Source of the DNA: Treponema sp. UBA4873
GTDB taxonomy: Bacteria > Spirochaetota > Spirochaetia > Treponematales > Treponemataceae
Assembly: GCA_002399405.1 (NCBI GenBank)
Contig: DHDP01000016.1
Coordinates: forward strand, 1 to 64,000
DNA length: 64,000 nucleotides
Direction: 5' to 3'
Part shown: positions 26,175-34,628 of the stretch, in pieces
Position numbering within the stretch: position 1 is the stretch's first letter
Layout: each line of letters begins with the position of its first letter
Notes under the pieces: model-generated
The model's input: the letters and a program-made list of their open reading frames with translations, nothing else
Told to the model about the DNA's origin: nothing
Databases searched by the model: none
Program-made: the position numbers and the translations under genes

Positions 26175-26591
26175 ATGGCATCACAGCGTGAACATTCAAT
26201 CGGTTATCTGTTTCTGCAGATAGCGGTCGGGTTGTTTTTTCTGGTAAGCGGCATCTGGACGCTTCAGGGAAGTTCCGGAAACGAGATTGCAGTCGCGATA
26301 AAATCGGTCTTAAGCGGCGATAGTGCCCAGATCGCCTGCATCGTGTTCGGCATTATCGAAGTGCTTGCGGGTATTTTTTTACTGCTCAGAATGTTCGTAA
26401 CATTCAGTGCGCCGATCGACACGGTGCTCATGGTAATCATCATGATTGCATGGATAGCTTCAATCGTTCTCATCGATTTTCTTGAGAAGGGCGCTCTGCC
26501 GGCGGGGAATTTTGCGTCGATCCTCAAGTGGCTTAAGGCTTTTGCGTATCATCTGCTCGTGCTCGGAGCGGTCATTACCGCGTTACCGTAA
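26175..26591 (+). CDS. small DoxX-like membrane protein
   Basis: 138 residues with four predicted membrane segments: YLFLQIAVGLFFLVSGIW, ACIVFGIIEVLAGIFLLL, TVLMVIIMIAWIASIVLID and AFAYHLLVLGAVITAL. The topology and the first helix motif (IAVGLFFLVSGIW) resemble the DoxX/DoxD superfamily; function unknown. A strong AGGAGG precedes the ATG. It is followed by a rho-independent terminator at 26617, so it ends the unit that starts at 24585 or is transcribed separately. Confidence 0.65.
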   Translation: MASQREHSIGYLFLQIAVGLFFLVSGIWTLQGSSGNEIAVAIKSVLSGDSAQIACIVFGIIEVLAGIFLLLRMFVTFSAPIDTVLMVIIMIAWIASIVLIDFLEKGALPAGNFASILKWLKAFAYHLLVLGAVITALP

Positions 26592-26616
26592 AGAATTATT
26601 TTTTTCGGACAAGACA

Positions 26617-26655
26617 GGCCGTCCCGTACGTGAAACTTTCGGGACGGCCTTTTTT
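26617..26655 (+). terminator. rho-independent terminator
   Basis: GGCCGTCCCG (26617-26626) pairs with CGGGACGGCC (26640-26649), followed by six T. The T run touches the stop of the convergent lacI-type gene, so the hairpin may end both transcripts. Confidence 0.85.
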
Positions 26656-27662
26656 CATTTTAGCGCGGCGGCCGAAGTTCTGAAGATGAGTTCCGGCGTG
26701 ATCGATATGTGCCGCGGCGTTGTGTCGTTTCCGTTCATTGCGTAGTCAAGCAGATCCATCGCACCTTTTGCAACGCTCCGTATTTTCATATCGACGCACG
26801 TAAGACTCATCGCCGAAGCGATTATCGTATTGTCGTGGCTCATGAGCGAGACATCATCCGGAACGGAAAGACCGAGCTCGTGCAGGGCCTGAATTGTCCC
26901 GAGCGCCATTATATCGTTGCAGGTGAAGATGATAGTCGGACGGTTTCCGGCAGCAAAGTAGTCGAGAACGGCTTTGCACGTCTGAGCGACGCCGCGTTCT
27001 TCATCCGAATCGGTGATTTTTAAGCAGTCCTCATCCTTCGGTTCGATTCCCCCGATTTTCAATTCTTCCCTCCAGATGCGTTCTTTGAGGTTAAAAGAGT
27101 AGCCGATTGTACCGCGGATGAAAACAATTTTTTTATGTCCAAGTCCGAGCATGTACTGCATCGCTTTTTTCATTCCGAAATTCTGATCGACCGTAATCGT
27201 GTTGTAGGCAAAATCAGCCGGAAAAGAATGCACGAGGACGATGGGAACGTGTTTCTGCGAAATCTGATTGTATATGTCCACCTGAGCCTGATCCATTGCC
27301 GGATCGTGTATGATTATTCCGTTCGTGCCCCGGGAGATAAGATCCATAAGATATTTATACTCCGTTGAACCGTTCGTGCTGCAGCCGATGTAATAGGCGA
27401 TGTTCCGTTTCGTATATTCTTCATTTATGGTTTCGGCAAATTCCATTGTGTAATAATTTGAAAGACTGTGCGTCAGAACGGCGATTGACTGAGTCGGCGA
27501 ATTGACAATCTGGCGGGCCATTGATTCGGGCACGTAGTTGAGTTTCAAAATCGTGCTTTCAAGTTTCTTCCGCGTCTCTTCTTTTACCGGACCTTTGTTA
27601 AGATACCGGGAGACTGTTGCTATGGAAACCCCCGCAGCATTCGCTATTTCCGTTATGGTCAT
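26655..27662 (-). CDS. LacI-family transcriptional regulator
   Basis: 335 residues. The N-terminal HTH with hinge helix is TITEIANAAGVSIATVSRYL. It is followed by a periplasmic-binding-protein-like sensor domain (SIAVLTHSLSNYYTMEFAET, GTNGIIIHDPAMDQ, PTIIFTCNDIMALGTIQAL). Start at 27662 with AAAGGA upstream; TATAAT on the minus strand (27692-27687) provides a -10. It is divergent from the alpha-galactoside transporter genes, and a perfect palindrome (27731-27744) in the intergenic region is its likely operator. Inferred role: repression of the transporter and alpha-galactosidase operon until an alpha-galactoside or derivative is bound. Confidence 0.9.
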   Translation of the reverse strand: MTITEIANAAGVSIATVSRYLNKGPVKEETRKKLESTILKLNYVPESMARQIVNSPTQSIAVLTHSLSNYYTMEFAETINEEYTKRNIAYYIGCSTNGSTEYKYLMDLISRGTNGIIIHDPAMDQAQVDIYNQISQKHVPIVLVHSFPADFAYNTITVDQNFGMKKAMQYMLGLGHKKIVFIRGTIGYSFNLKERIWREELKIGGIEPKDEDCLKITDSDEERGVAQTCKAVLDYFAAGNRPTIIFTCNDIMALGTIQALHELGLSVPDDVSLMSHDNTIIASAMSLTCVDMKIRSVAKGAMDLLDYAMNGNDTTPRHISITPELIFRTSAAALK

Positions 27663-27730
27663 TGAAAATCCTTTTATGTCTCTAGTATTATACCTGAAAT
27701 AAAAGTAAAGTAAATAAGTTGATTTATTAA

Positions 27731-27744
27731 TGTAAAATTTTACA
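27731..27744. promoter_or_regulatory. putative LacI-type operator
   Basis: TGTAAAATTTTACA is a perfect 14-bp palindrome located 19 bp before the -35 of the transporter operon. A half copy, TGTAAAATTTG, follows at 27752 and abuts TTGACA. Placement between the LacI-type gene and its divergent operon suggests repressor binding. Confidence 0.6.
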
Positions 27745-27762
27745 AAAATAATGTAAAATTTG

Positions 27763-27790
27763 TTGACATATTGAAAAGCTGTGGTATACT
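27763..27790 (+). promoter_or_regulatory. promoter of alpha-galactoside operon, leaderless
   Basis: TTGACA at 27763-27768, a 16-bp spacer, and TATACT at 27785-27790. The ATG of the first permease gene starts at 27798, 7 nt after the -10, and no Shine-Dalgarno exists in between. Confidence 0.7.
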
Positions 27791-27797
27791 TTTTCGT

Positions 27798-28676
27798 ATG
27801 AAAACAAACAAATACGCATTGAAACGGAATCTCGTTGCGTTCAGCTTTGTTGTTCCCTGTCTTGTCGGATTCGCGGCATTTTACATGCTGCCGACAATCC
27901 GCGGGTTATGGTACAGCTTTACCGACTGGGATCTTTTTAACAAGGCCCGTTTTATCGGTGTACAGAATTACACGAAACTGTTCCGGGACAAAGATTTCTG
28001 GACCGCGATGAAAGTGACTGTTCTGTATGTCCTGCTTAATATTCCGGCCCAGACGCTGCTTGCGGTTTTGATTGCGCTCATCATGAACAAGGCGACTCGG
28101 CACGGATTTATGCGCGGCATTCTTCTCACTCCGTGGATTATGTCGAATGTCGTTGTAGGTCTGCTCTGGCTGTGGATGCTTGACTCGTCCGTCGGCATCG
28201 TAAATGTGCTTCTCCGCCGGATGGGTACGGACGGCATAAATTTTCTTACGTCGACGAAAGCGGCTCTGCCGTCGATTGCGATGATTAACATCTGGCGGCA
28301 TATGGGATATACCGGACTGCTCGTGTTCGCGGGGCTGCAGAGCGTTCCGAAGGAAATAGAAGAGGCCGCGGTCATAGACGGCGCCGGTCCCGTACGGAAG
28401 CTTGTGTCCGTGGTTCTTCCGTATATCCGCCCCGTCATGGCGTTCGTCGTTATTACGACGGTCATCGGTTCGTTCCAGATTTACGATACGATCGCAGTAA
28501 CTACGAAGGGCGGACCTGTTACGGCGACATACGTCATTTATCTGTTCATTTACAAGAACGGCTTCGAGTCGTATAAAATGGGATATTCGTCAGCCGCCGC
28601 GATGGTGCTGTTTGCTATTCTCGTATGCATCAGCGCGGTTCAGATGAAAATCATGAAAGGCAGCGAGTCGAATTAA
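27798..28676 (+). CDS. sugar ABC transporter permease (MalF/MsmF type)
   Basis: 292 residues. CUT1-family permease with six membrane segments; the EAA loop is seen as EEAAVIDGAGPVRKLVSVVLP. N-terminus: RNLVAFSFVVPCLVGFAAFY. The ATG at 27798 was chosen over the in-frame start at 27771, which lies upstream of the -10. It pairs with the permease encoded 11 nt downstream to form the membrane channel of an oligosaccharide importer. Context (LacI regulator, binding protein, GH36 alpha-galactosidase) suggests alpha-galactosides such as melibiose or raffinose; the exact substrate is not shown by sequence. Confidence 0.9.
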   Translation: MKTNKYALKRNLVAFSFVVPCLVGFAAFYMLPTIRGLWYSFTDWDLFNKARFIGVQNYTKLFRDKDFWTAMKVTVLYVLLNIPAQTLLAVLIALIMNKATRHGFMRGILLTPWIMSNVVVGLLWLWMLDSSVGIVNVLLRRMGTDGINFLTSTKAALPSIAMINIWRHMGYTGLLVFAGLQSVPKEIEEAAVIDGAGPVRKLVSVVLPYIRPVMAFVVITTVIGSFQIYDTIAVTTKGGPVTATYVIYLFIYKNGFESYKMGYSSAAAMVLFAILVCISAVQMKIMKGSESN

Positions 28677-28687
28677 GGAGGAACAGC

Positions 28688-29587
28688 ATGTCGAAACAAT
28701 TGAACAGAAACGGCGTATCACCGGCGCTGCGTGCGGTCATAACGGCAGGAATTATTATTCTTGTCGTTGCAACGCTGTTCCCGTTTTACTGGGTCGTGCG
28801 TACGTCGCTGACTCCAAACAGCAGAATTTATGTGGATGCGGGCAGACTGCTGCCGCCTTCCCCGACGTTTATGAATTATCCGCGCGTCCTCGGACTCGTC
28901 GACGCTGCAACGTCTGTAGCGCTCGGCGGAACCGGCCAGTCCGTAAACTTTCTTGTTAACTTAAAGAACTCGCTTATTATTTCCGTGTGCGTAACGTTTT
29001 TTTCGACGCTGTTCAGTGCAATGGCGGCATATGCGTTTTCACGGCTTCATTTTCCGGGGCGCGATCAGATTTTCTACCTGATTCTTGCGGCAATGATGGT
29101 TCCCGGCGTCGTCATGATGATACCTAATTTCGTGTTCGTCCGCCAGCTCGGACTGCTCAATACGTACGCCGGGGTTATGGCGCCCTGTCTTATTATGACG
29201 CCGTATGCCGTATTTTTCCTGCGGCAGTTTTTTCTGGGAATCAATAAGGAAATAGAAGAGGCAGCATATCTTGACGGGGCGGGGCAGTATCAGACGTTCT
29301 TCACAATAATACTTCCGCTTATGCAGACTGCGCTCGTAACGCTTGCTGTGACGACGTTCATCAACACGTGGAACGATTATATGTGGCCGCTTATCGTCGG
29401 CAAGAAAGAGGAAATCAGAACGCTTACGGTCGCGCTCGGCGTGTTCCGCTCGCAGACGCCTCAGGGGCAGCCCGACTGGAGCGGACTTACGGCGGGAACT
29501 GTGCTCGCAATCATTCCGGCGCTTGCAATTTACGGCGTGTTCGGAAAGAAAATTGTTAATTCCGTTCAGTTCAGCGGATTCCGTTAG
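28688..29587 (+). CDS. sugar ABC transporter permease (MalG/MsmG type)
   Basis: 299 residues, the second CUT1 permease. The EAA loop is EEAAYLDGAGQYQTFFTIIL, and the C-terminal part has NTWNDYMWPLIVG, typical of MalG-type proteins. Start at 28688 with AAGGAGG upstream; an in-frame start further upstream lies inside the previous gene. An insertion after PSPTFMNY (VLGLVDAATSVALGG...) lengthens the periplasmic loop slightly. It is followed by the binding-protein gene. Confidence 0.92.
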   Translation: MSKQLNRNGVSPALRAVITAGIIILVVATLFPFYWVVRTSLTPNSRIYVDAGRLLPPSPTFMNYPRVLGLVDAATSVALGGTGQSVNFLVNLKNSLIISVCVTFFSTLFSAMAAYAFSRLHFPGRDQIFYLILAAMMVPGVVMMIPNFVFVRQLGLLNTYAGVMAPCLIMTPYAVFFLRQFFLGINKEIEEAAYLDGAGQYQTFFTIILPLMQTALVTLAVTTFINTWNDYMWPLIVGKKEEIRTLTVALGVFRSQTPQGQPDWSGLTAGTVLAIIPALAIYGVFGKKIVNSVQFSGFR

Positions 29588-29648
29588 CAGACATCCGGCG
29601 GTCTTCCGCCGGTACCATAAACAGGGGTTGTTTTTCAGGAGGAAAAAT

Positions 29649-30992
29649 ATGAAGAAAACATTAACAGCAGCGGCGTGCATCTGTGCGGCGGCAGTTTCGA
29701 TTTTCGCCGCATCGTGCAGCAGGAAAAGCGGTTCGGCAAAATCGTCCGGGCCGGTAACAATCAAATATGAGCTGTGGGATTCGGCCCAGCTTCCGGCGTA
29801 TCAGAAATGCGCCGAAGTTTTTATGGGAAAGAATCCGGATATTAAAATTGAGATCACTCAGCTCGGATGGAACGATTACTGGACCGGTCTGCAGACAGAA
29901 ATGGTGGGAGGATCTGCAAGCGATGTATTTACAGACCATCTTGCAAAATTCAAAGAATTTTCGAATAAGGGGCAGCTTGTTGATTTGGCCCCTTATATCA
30001 AAAGAGACAACGTAGACACGTCGATTTATTTAAACGGACTTGAGAAGCTTTGGCAGACGGAAGACGGAAAGTGCTACGGCCTCCCCAAAGACTGGGATAC
30101 AATTGCCATTGTCTATAATGCAGATGCGCTCAAAAAAGCGGGTTTTACGGAGGAAGAGGCAAATAGTTTGACTTGGAATGCGGAAGACGGCGGTACATTT
30201 GAGAAATTTATTGCGAAACTTTCAATTGATTCACAAGGCAGAAACGGTCTTGATCCGAAATTCGACAAAAAAAATGTCGTTCAATACGGTTTTGCTCTGA
30301 ATCACAGCGATGACCGCGGGCAGGCTCAGTTCAGTCCGTTCGCTGTTTCGACCGGATGGATGTATACGGACGGACTCTATGACCATAATTATCATTATGA
30401 TGATCAGCGTTTTATCGACACCATAAAATGGATGCATCAGATGGAACTTAAAGGATTTGCGGCACCATTTGCTGATACGGCTAACGGTGCTAACACACTT
30501 CTTTTCTCCGGAAAGGCTGCGACATTATTAGATGGTTCATGGATGATAGGAACATACGTATCGAACGGAGCAATTCCCGTCGGTTTTGCATTGCTTCCGA
30601 CTGGTCCGAAAGGCCGTCGCAGCATGACAAACGGTCTTGCCGATTCAATCTGGGCAGGCTCTAAACATCATGAGGAAGCATGACAGTGGGTTAAATTTCT
30701 CGCATCCGAAGAAGCGCAGAAAATCGTCGGTTCGTATGGTGTTGTATTCCCCGCAATTCAGGGCGGCGTGGATGCGGCCCTCAAAACATATTCAGACAAG
30801 GGAATCAACGTAAAGGCATTTACCGACGAAGCTGCTGAGCCGGGGTGTACATTCGTATATCCTGTTCTCGATAATGCAACAAAAGTGAACGAAATTATGA
30901 CACGAACATTTGACAAGATATTCCTCGGAGAAGAAAAAGAGGACGCAGCACTGAAAACGGCGAATGCAGAAGTAAAGGCACTTTATAACTGA
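29649..30992 (+). pseudogene. sugar ABC transporter substrate-binding lipoprotein, in-frame TGA
   Basis: 447 codons plus stop from the ATG at 29649 (CAGGAGG upstream). Family 1 extracellular solute-binding protein. A signal peptide with lipobox (IFAASC) is followed by TIKYELWDSAQLPAYQKC and EITQLGWNDYWTGLQ. Codon 345 is TGA (30681-30683), after KHHEEA. The same frame continues QWVKFLASEEAQKIVGSYG to the natural end at 30992. Related proteins carry EAAW-x-x-x-K-(F/W)-L here, so TGA sits exactly where Trp is expected. TGG is used elsewhere in this same gene, even one codon later. It is third in the permease-permease-binding protein-alpha-galactosidase order. Its codon use is more AT-rich than its neighbours. 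It is a pseudogene, error or readthrough gene. Confidence 0.78.
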
Positions 30993-31001
30993 TCATTTTT
31001 T

Positions 31002-31036
31002 TGTCGGATGAATAGTTCATCCGACAGATTTTTTTT
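31002..31036 (+). terminator. rho-independent terminator
   Basis: TGTCGGATGAA (31002-31012) pairs with TTCATCCGACA (31016-31026) around a 3-nt loop and is followed by a T run. It lies between the binding-protein gene and the alpha-galactosidase gene and may attenuate transcription into the latter. Confidence 0.85.
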
Positions 31037-31080
31037 ATAATTAGAAAATAGTATTTTAATAATATATACTGGAGAAATGT

Positions 31081-33327
31081 ATGAGTATCGTTTTTGATGC
31101 AGACAAACAGGTGTTTCTGCTTAACACTCCCGGTTCAACGTATGTAATCCGTATTTACCGCGGATTGTATCTTCTGCACGGCGGCTGGTTTAAAAAGACG
31201 GCGGACTGGTCCGATCTGTGTACGCCGCCGGTCCTCGACCATTCGTTTGCGCCGAATCCCGCGGAGACGTACGGGCAGTCGGCTTTTTCCCACGATTCGC
31301 AGCCGTCCGAATTTCCCTCTGCGGGCCGGGGCGATTTCCGCATGGCGGCTCTGGAAGCGGACCTTGCAGACGGTTCGAACGTGCTCGACCTGCTGTACAA
31401 GTCGTACCGGATTATAAGAGGAAAGCCTGCTCTTCCCGGACTGCCCGCAACGTACACTGCCACCGAAAGCGACGCCGACACGCTCGAACTTGATTTGGAG
31501 GACAAGGCTGTCGGCCTTGTCGTGACGCTCAGCTATACGGTGTGGAACACGTACGACGCAATCTGCCGTCACACCGTTGTGAAAAACAGCGGCAGTCCCG
31601 TTGTGCTCCGCCGGATAATGAGCGCAAGCGTCGACTTTGCAGGTACACGCTTCAGAATGCTGCAGCTTTCGGGTGCGCACGCGCGGGAACGTCATGTCGT
31701 GCTGCGCCGCATTGAACCGGGTCTGCAGGGAATAGACAGCAGGCGCGCGATGAGCAGTCATCAGCAGAATCCGTTCGTCGCGCTTCTTGCACAGAATGCG
31801 AACGAGGAAAACGGCGACGTGTTCGGTTTCAGTTTCGTGTACAGCGGAAATTTCACTGCTCAGGCGGAAGCTGACCAGTTCAACATGACGCGCGTACAGG
31901 TAGGTCTTAATCCCGACTGCTTTGCATGGAAACTTGCGGCTGGGGAATCGTTCTGTACGCCGGAAGTCGTCATGGTACGCTCCGGAAACGGACTCGGCGG
32001 CATGAGCCGCATCTATTACGATCTGTACCGGAACAATCTGTGCCGCGGTGAATGGAAGACAAAAGAGCGTCCGATTGTGATTAACAATTGGGAAGCTACG
32101 TTCTTTGATTTTACGCCGGAAAAACTGTTCAATCTGGCTGATGCGGGCGTGAAAGCCGGCATGGAGCTGTTCGTGCTCGACGACGGCTGGTTCGGAAATC
32201 GCAACGACGACCGCCGTTCGCTCGGCGACTGGAATGTGAACGAGACAAAACTGCCCGGCGGACTAACGAACATTGCGGACGGTATTATTAAGCGCGGGCT
32301 CAGGTTCGGCCTCTGGGTGGAACCTGAGATGATTTCTCCCGACAGCAACCTGTACCGCGCACATCCTGACTGGTGCATACATATCGACGGGAGAAGCAGA
32401 ACGCTCGGGCGGAATCAGTGTGTGCTCGACCTGTCGCGCGGAGAGGTCGTGTCGTATCTCGAGGAAGTTTTTACCGGCGTGTTCCGCTCTGCCGCAATAT
32501 CGTATGTAAAATGGGACTACAACAGATGTCCGACGGAAGTGAATCAGTACAGTTCGCATGCGTACATGCTCGGTCTGTACCGTCTGCTTGAAACGCTCAC
32601 GGCGCGTTTTCCCGACGTTCTGTTCGAGTCGTGTTCGGGCGGCGGCGGGCGTTTTGATCCGGGTATGCTCTACTATATGCCTCAGACATGGACGAGCGAC
32701 AACACCGATGCGCTTTCGCGCGTGCAGATTCAGCTTGGAACGAGCGTCGTGTATCCCGCGAGCTGCATGTCGTGCCACGTGTCCGTCGTTCCGAATCAGC
32801 AGACGGGACGCGTGACACCGCTTGAACAGCGCGCGCACGTTGCAATGGCCGGCGTATTCGGCTACGAGCTTGATCTCACGAAACTGTCTGCCGATGAACT
32901 TGAACAGATTACAGCGCAGATACGGCTGTATAAAAAAATCCGCCGCACAGTCCAGTACGGAGATTTGTACCGGCTCGAGACACCGTGGTCGGAAAGCTCC
33001 CCCTGCGAAGCGACCGGGTACAGCGCGTGGGAGAACGTCGCGAAAGACGGCAGTCAGATTGCGCTTACCGTCGTGTGGACATACGCCGAATCGAACGTGC
33101 CGCCGGAAAATATCCGCCTGCGCGGTCTCGATGAAAGCGCGTCGTACCGCGTGACCGACTCGAGCGTACGGAATCCTTATGCGCACATTCCGGGGCGGCC
33201 TGTTCCGGCCATGCCCGGCGCGGAAGGACTTGTGTACGGAGGTGCCGAACTTATGAACGCGGGTCTGTATCTCGGCTTTCTGCCGGAATGCGGTCAGAGC
33301 GTTCAGATTGTCTTCGAGCGCGTATAA
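31081..33327 (+). CDS. alpha-galactosidase, GH36
   Basis: 748 residues, the usual size of GH36 enzymes, without a signal peptide and so cytoplasmic. Motifs: FVLDDGWFGNRNDDRRSLGDW, GLWVEPEMISPDSNLY, the nucleophile Asp in YVKWDYNR, ESCSGGGGRFDPGM, and the acid/base Asp in WTSDNTDALSR. It cleaves terminal alpha-1,6-galactosyl residues from melibiose, raffinose and related sugars. TGGAG lies upstream of the ATG. It is downstream of the oligosaccharide importer genes, separated by a terminator hairpin, and has its own possible -10 (TATACT at ~31064). Confidence 0.95.
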   Translation: MSIVFDADKQVFLLNTPGSTYVIRIYRGLYLLHGGWFKKTADWSDLCTPPVLDHSFAPNPAETYGQSAFSHDSQPSEFPSAGRGDFRMAALEADLADGSNVLDLLYKSYRIIRGKPALPGLPATYTATESDADTLELDLEDKAVGLVVTLSYTVWNTYDAICRHTVVKNSGSPVVLRRIMSASVDFAGTRFRMLQLSGAHARERHVVLRRIEPGLQGIDSRRAMSSHQQNPFVALLAQNANEENGDVFGFSFVYSGNFTAQAEADQFNMTRVQVGLNPDCFAWKLAAGESFCTPEVVMVRSGNGLGGMSRIYYDLYRNNLCRGEWKTKERPIVINNWEATFFDFTPEKLFNLADAGVKAGMELFVLDDGWFGNRNDDRRSLGDWNVNETKLPGGLTNIADGIIKRGLRFGLWVEPEMISPDSNLYRAHPDWCIHIDGRSRTLGRNQCVLDLSRGEVVSYLEEVFTGVFRSAAISYVKWDYNRCPTEVNQYSSHAYMLGLYRLLETLTARFPDVLFESCSGGGGRFDPGMLYYMPQTWTSDNTDALSRVQIQLGTSVVYPASCMSCHVSVVPNQQTGRVTPLEQRAHVAMAGVFGYELDLTKLSADELEQITAQIRLYKKIRRTVQYGDLYRLETPWSESSPCEATGYSAWENVAKDGSQIALTVVWTYAESNVPPENIRLRGLDESASYRVTDSSVRNPYAHIPGRPVPAMPGAEGLVYGGAELMNAGLYLGFLPECGQSVQIVFERV

Positions 33328-33384
33328 CACACGTAATAAGCCGCCGCATTTTTCTTTTCGTACGGAAGTGATATACTCTGCTGT

Positions 33385-33969
33385 ATGAAAAACGAAATGA
33401 TGCATCCCGCGGACATCATGTGCGTAAAGGCCGAGGGAACTGTGCTCGGACTTCATACGCCTTCGATGGCGCTTCCGTTCCACCGGTCGGTATACCGGAT
33501 GCGGCCCGATGTAAAGACGGTGTTTCATGCTCATCCGCCTGCAGTCATTACGTTTCGCGTATATCCGCCGGGCGTGCCGCCAGCATCTGTTCACGAGCGC
33601 GCAGGGAACGTATTCGGCTTCTTTGTCCGACGGTTCGTTCATTATTACGCCCGCGGATAAGGACCGCGAATGGCTCGAGGTGCAGGATCTTGTCCGCATA
33701 AAGGACGGCCGGTGCGAGGAAGGCAAAGTCCCCGACAGTACGGCGTATTTCCCCGGGCTTGTCTACAGCCGCCGTAATGATATAAAATCAGTAACGTGTT
33801 CGCTTCCGCCGAACATGGGGCGTTTACCGTGAGCGGTACGCCGTTCGACCGCATGGAAGTGGCGGATTATGCGGCGGAATCGGTCATAGCGGCGCGTGCG
33901 CTCGGCAGCATCGTGCACATAAGCGGCAGCGACGTAACCGATCTTGATACAGCATTCGATTTAAAGTGA
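33385..33969 (+). pseudogene. class II aldolase/adducin-type gene with internal deletions
   Basis: Fragments of one two-module class II aldolase family protein (normally over 400 residues) are joined in order but with pieces missing and frames changed. Fragment 1 (33385 on) reads MKNEMMHPAD and then jumps to IMCVKAEGTV and RPDVKTVFHAHPPAVITF. Fragment 2 (about 33550-33800, another frame) reads RRACRQHLFTSAQGTYSASL to RRNDIKSV. Fragment 3 (from ~33815, a third frame) reads AFTVSGTPFDRMEVADYAAES to the TGA at 33967. The metal-site segments between are absent, so no active enzyme is expected. TATACT at 33372-33377 lies 7 nt before the ATG, so the promoter is still recognisable. Sequence comparison is from memory of the family. 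Confidence 0.65.
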
Positions 33970-33979
33970 AGAGGTACAG

Positions 33980-34561
33980 ATGAAAAAAATTATTATTACA
34001 GCCGTATTGCTTGCAGCGCTCTCGCCTCTTTTTGGAGAGGGGACGAAACAGTTCGGTTTTGACGCCGGACTTTCGTCGGGCTATCCGCTGTACGGCGGAT
34101 CGGTAAACGATTCGGTTACTCCCGTTACCGGAATAAACGGATTCAAACGGATCATAATAGGGCTCAACGGCGATTTCTTCTACAGCCCGGTCGAACAGAT
34201 ACACCTTTTTGCCGGCGCTGATACACTTGCCGATTTTCTGTGGGACGGCGGCTGGTATTCATATCATTTCGACTACGCGTTTCTGTTCGGGGTGAAAGTA
34301 TATCCGTTCCCGGGCGGATTTGCCGCTTCGGTCGCATATGCGCTCGGAAGCCGGAACGACTACTACAATACGACGGGAAGCGGCAACGTGACGTCGTACG
34401 CGAAGTGGGGAAACGGATTCAGAATCGGCGCCGAATTCGATTTTTCGAAAATGCTTAATCAGAAATACATACCCGCGCTCGGATTTTACTACCGGTTTAT
34501 GCCGCGCGGCAACGACGTGTACGACAATATTTTTGCCGCGTACGTTTCGTTTGAACTGTAA
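33980..34561 (+). CDS. putative outer-membrane beta-barrel protein
   Basis: 193 residues. A signal peptide (MKKIIITAVLLAALSPLFG) is followed by alternating strands with aromatic girdle residues (FGFDAGLSSGYPLYGG, YSYHFDYAFLFGVKVYPF, GGFAASVAYALG, FRIGAEFDF, IPALGFYYRF) and a terminal strand YVSFEL, as in small eight-stranded outer-membrane barrels. Function unknown. GAGG precedes the ATG. It starts 10 nt after the eroded aldolase gene and ends at a terminator shared with the convergent gntP-type gene. Confidence 0.7.
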   Translation: MKKIIITAVLLAALSPLFGEGTKQFGFDAGLSSGYPLYGGSVNDSVTPVTGINGFKRIIIGLNGDFFYSPVEQIHLFAGADTLADFLWDGGWYSYHFDYAFLFGVKVYPFPGGFAASVAYALGSRNDYYNTTGSGNVTSYAKWGNGFRIGAEFDFSKMLNQKYIPALGFYYRFMPRGNDVYDNIFAAYVSFEL

Positions 34562-34580
34562 ACTTTCCCGCCCGCAAAAA

Positions 34581-34618
34581 AAGGCCGTTCCGGAGTTTTT
34601 ACTTCCTGAACGACCTTA
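34581..34618. terminator. bidirectional terminator
   Basis: AAGGCCGTTCCGGA and TTCCTGAACGACCTT form an imperfect stem, with an A run to the left and T residues in the loop. It sits between the convergent barrel-protein and gluconate/glycerate permease genes. Confidence 0.6.
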
Positions 34619-34628
34619 CGCATTCCGC

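Noticed and set aside
30681..30683. General reassignment of UGA to Trp in this genome
   Set aside because: TGG is used for Trp throughout, including one codon later, and TGA serves as the natural stop of many genes here.
32263..33726. 487-residue minus-strand frame opposite the alpha-galactosidase and aldolase genes
   Set aside because: Antisense shadow of a GH36 gene with intact catalytic motifs.
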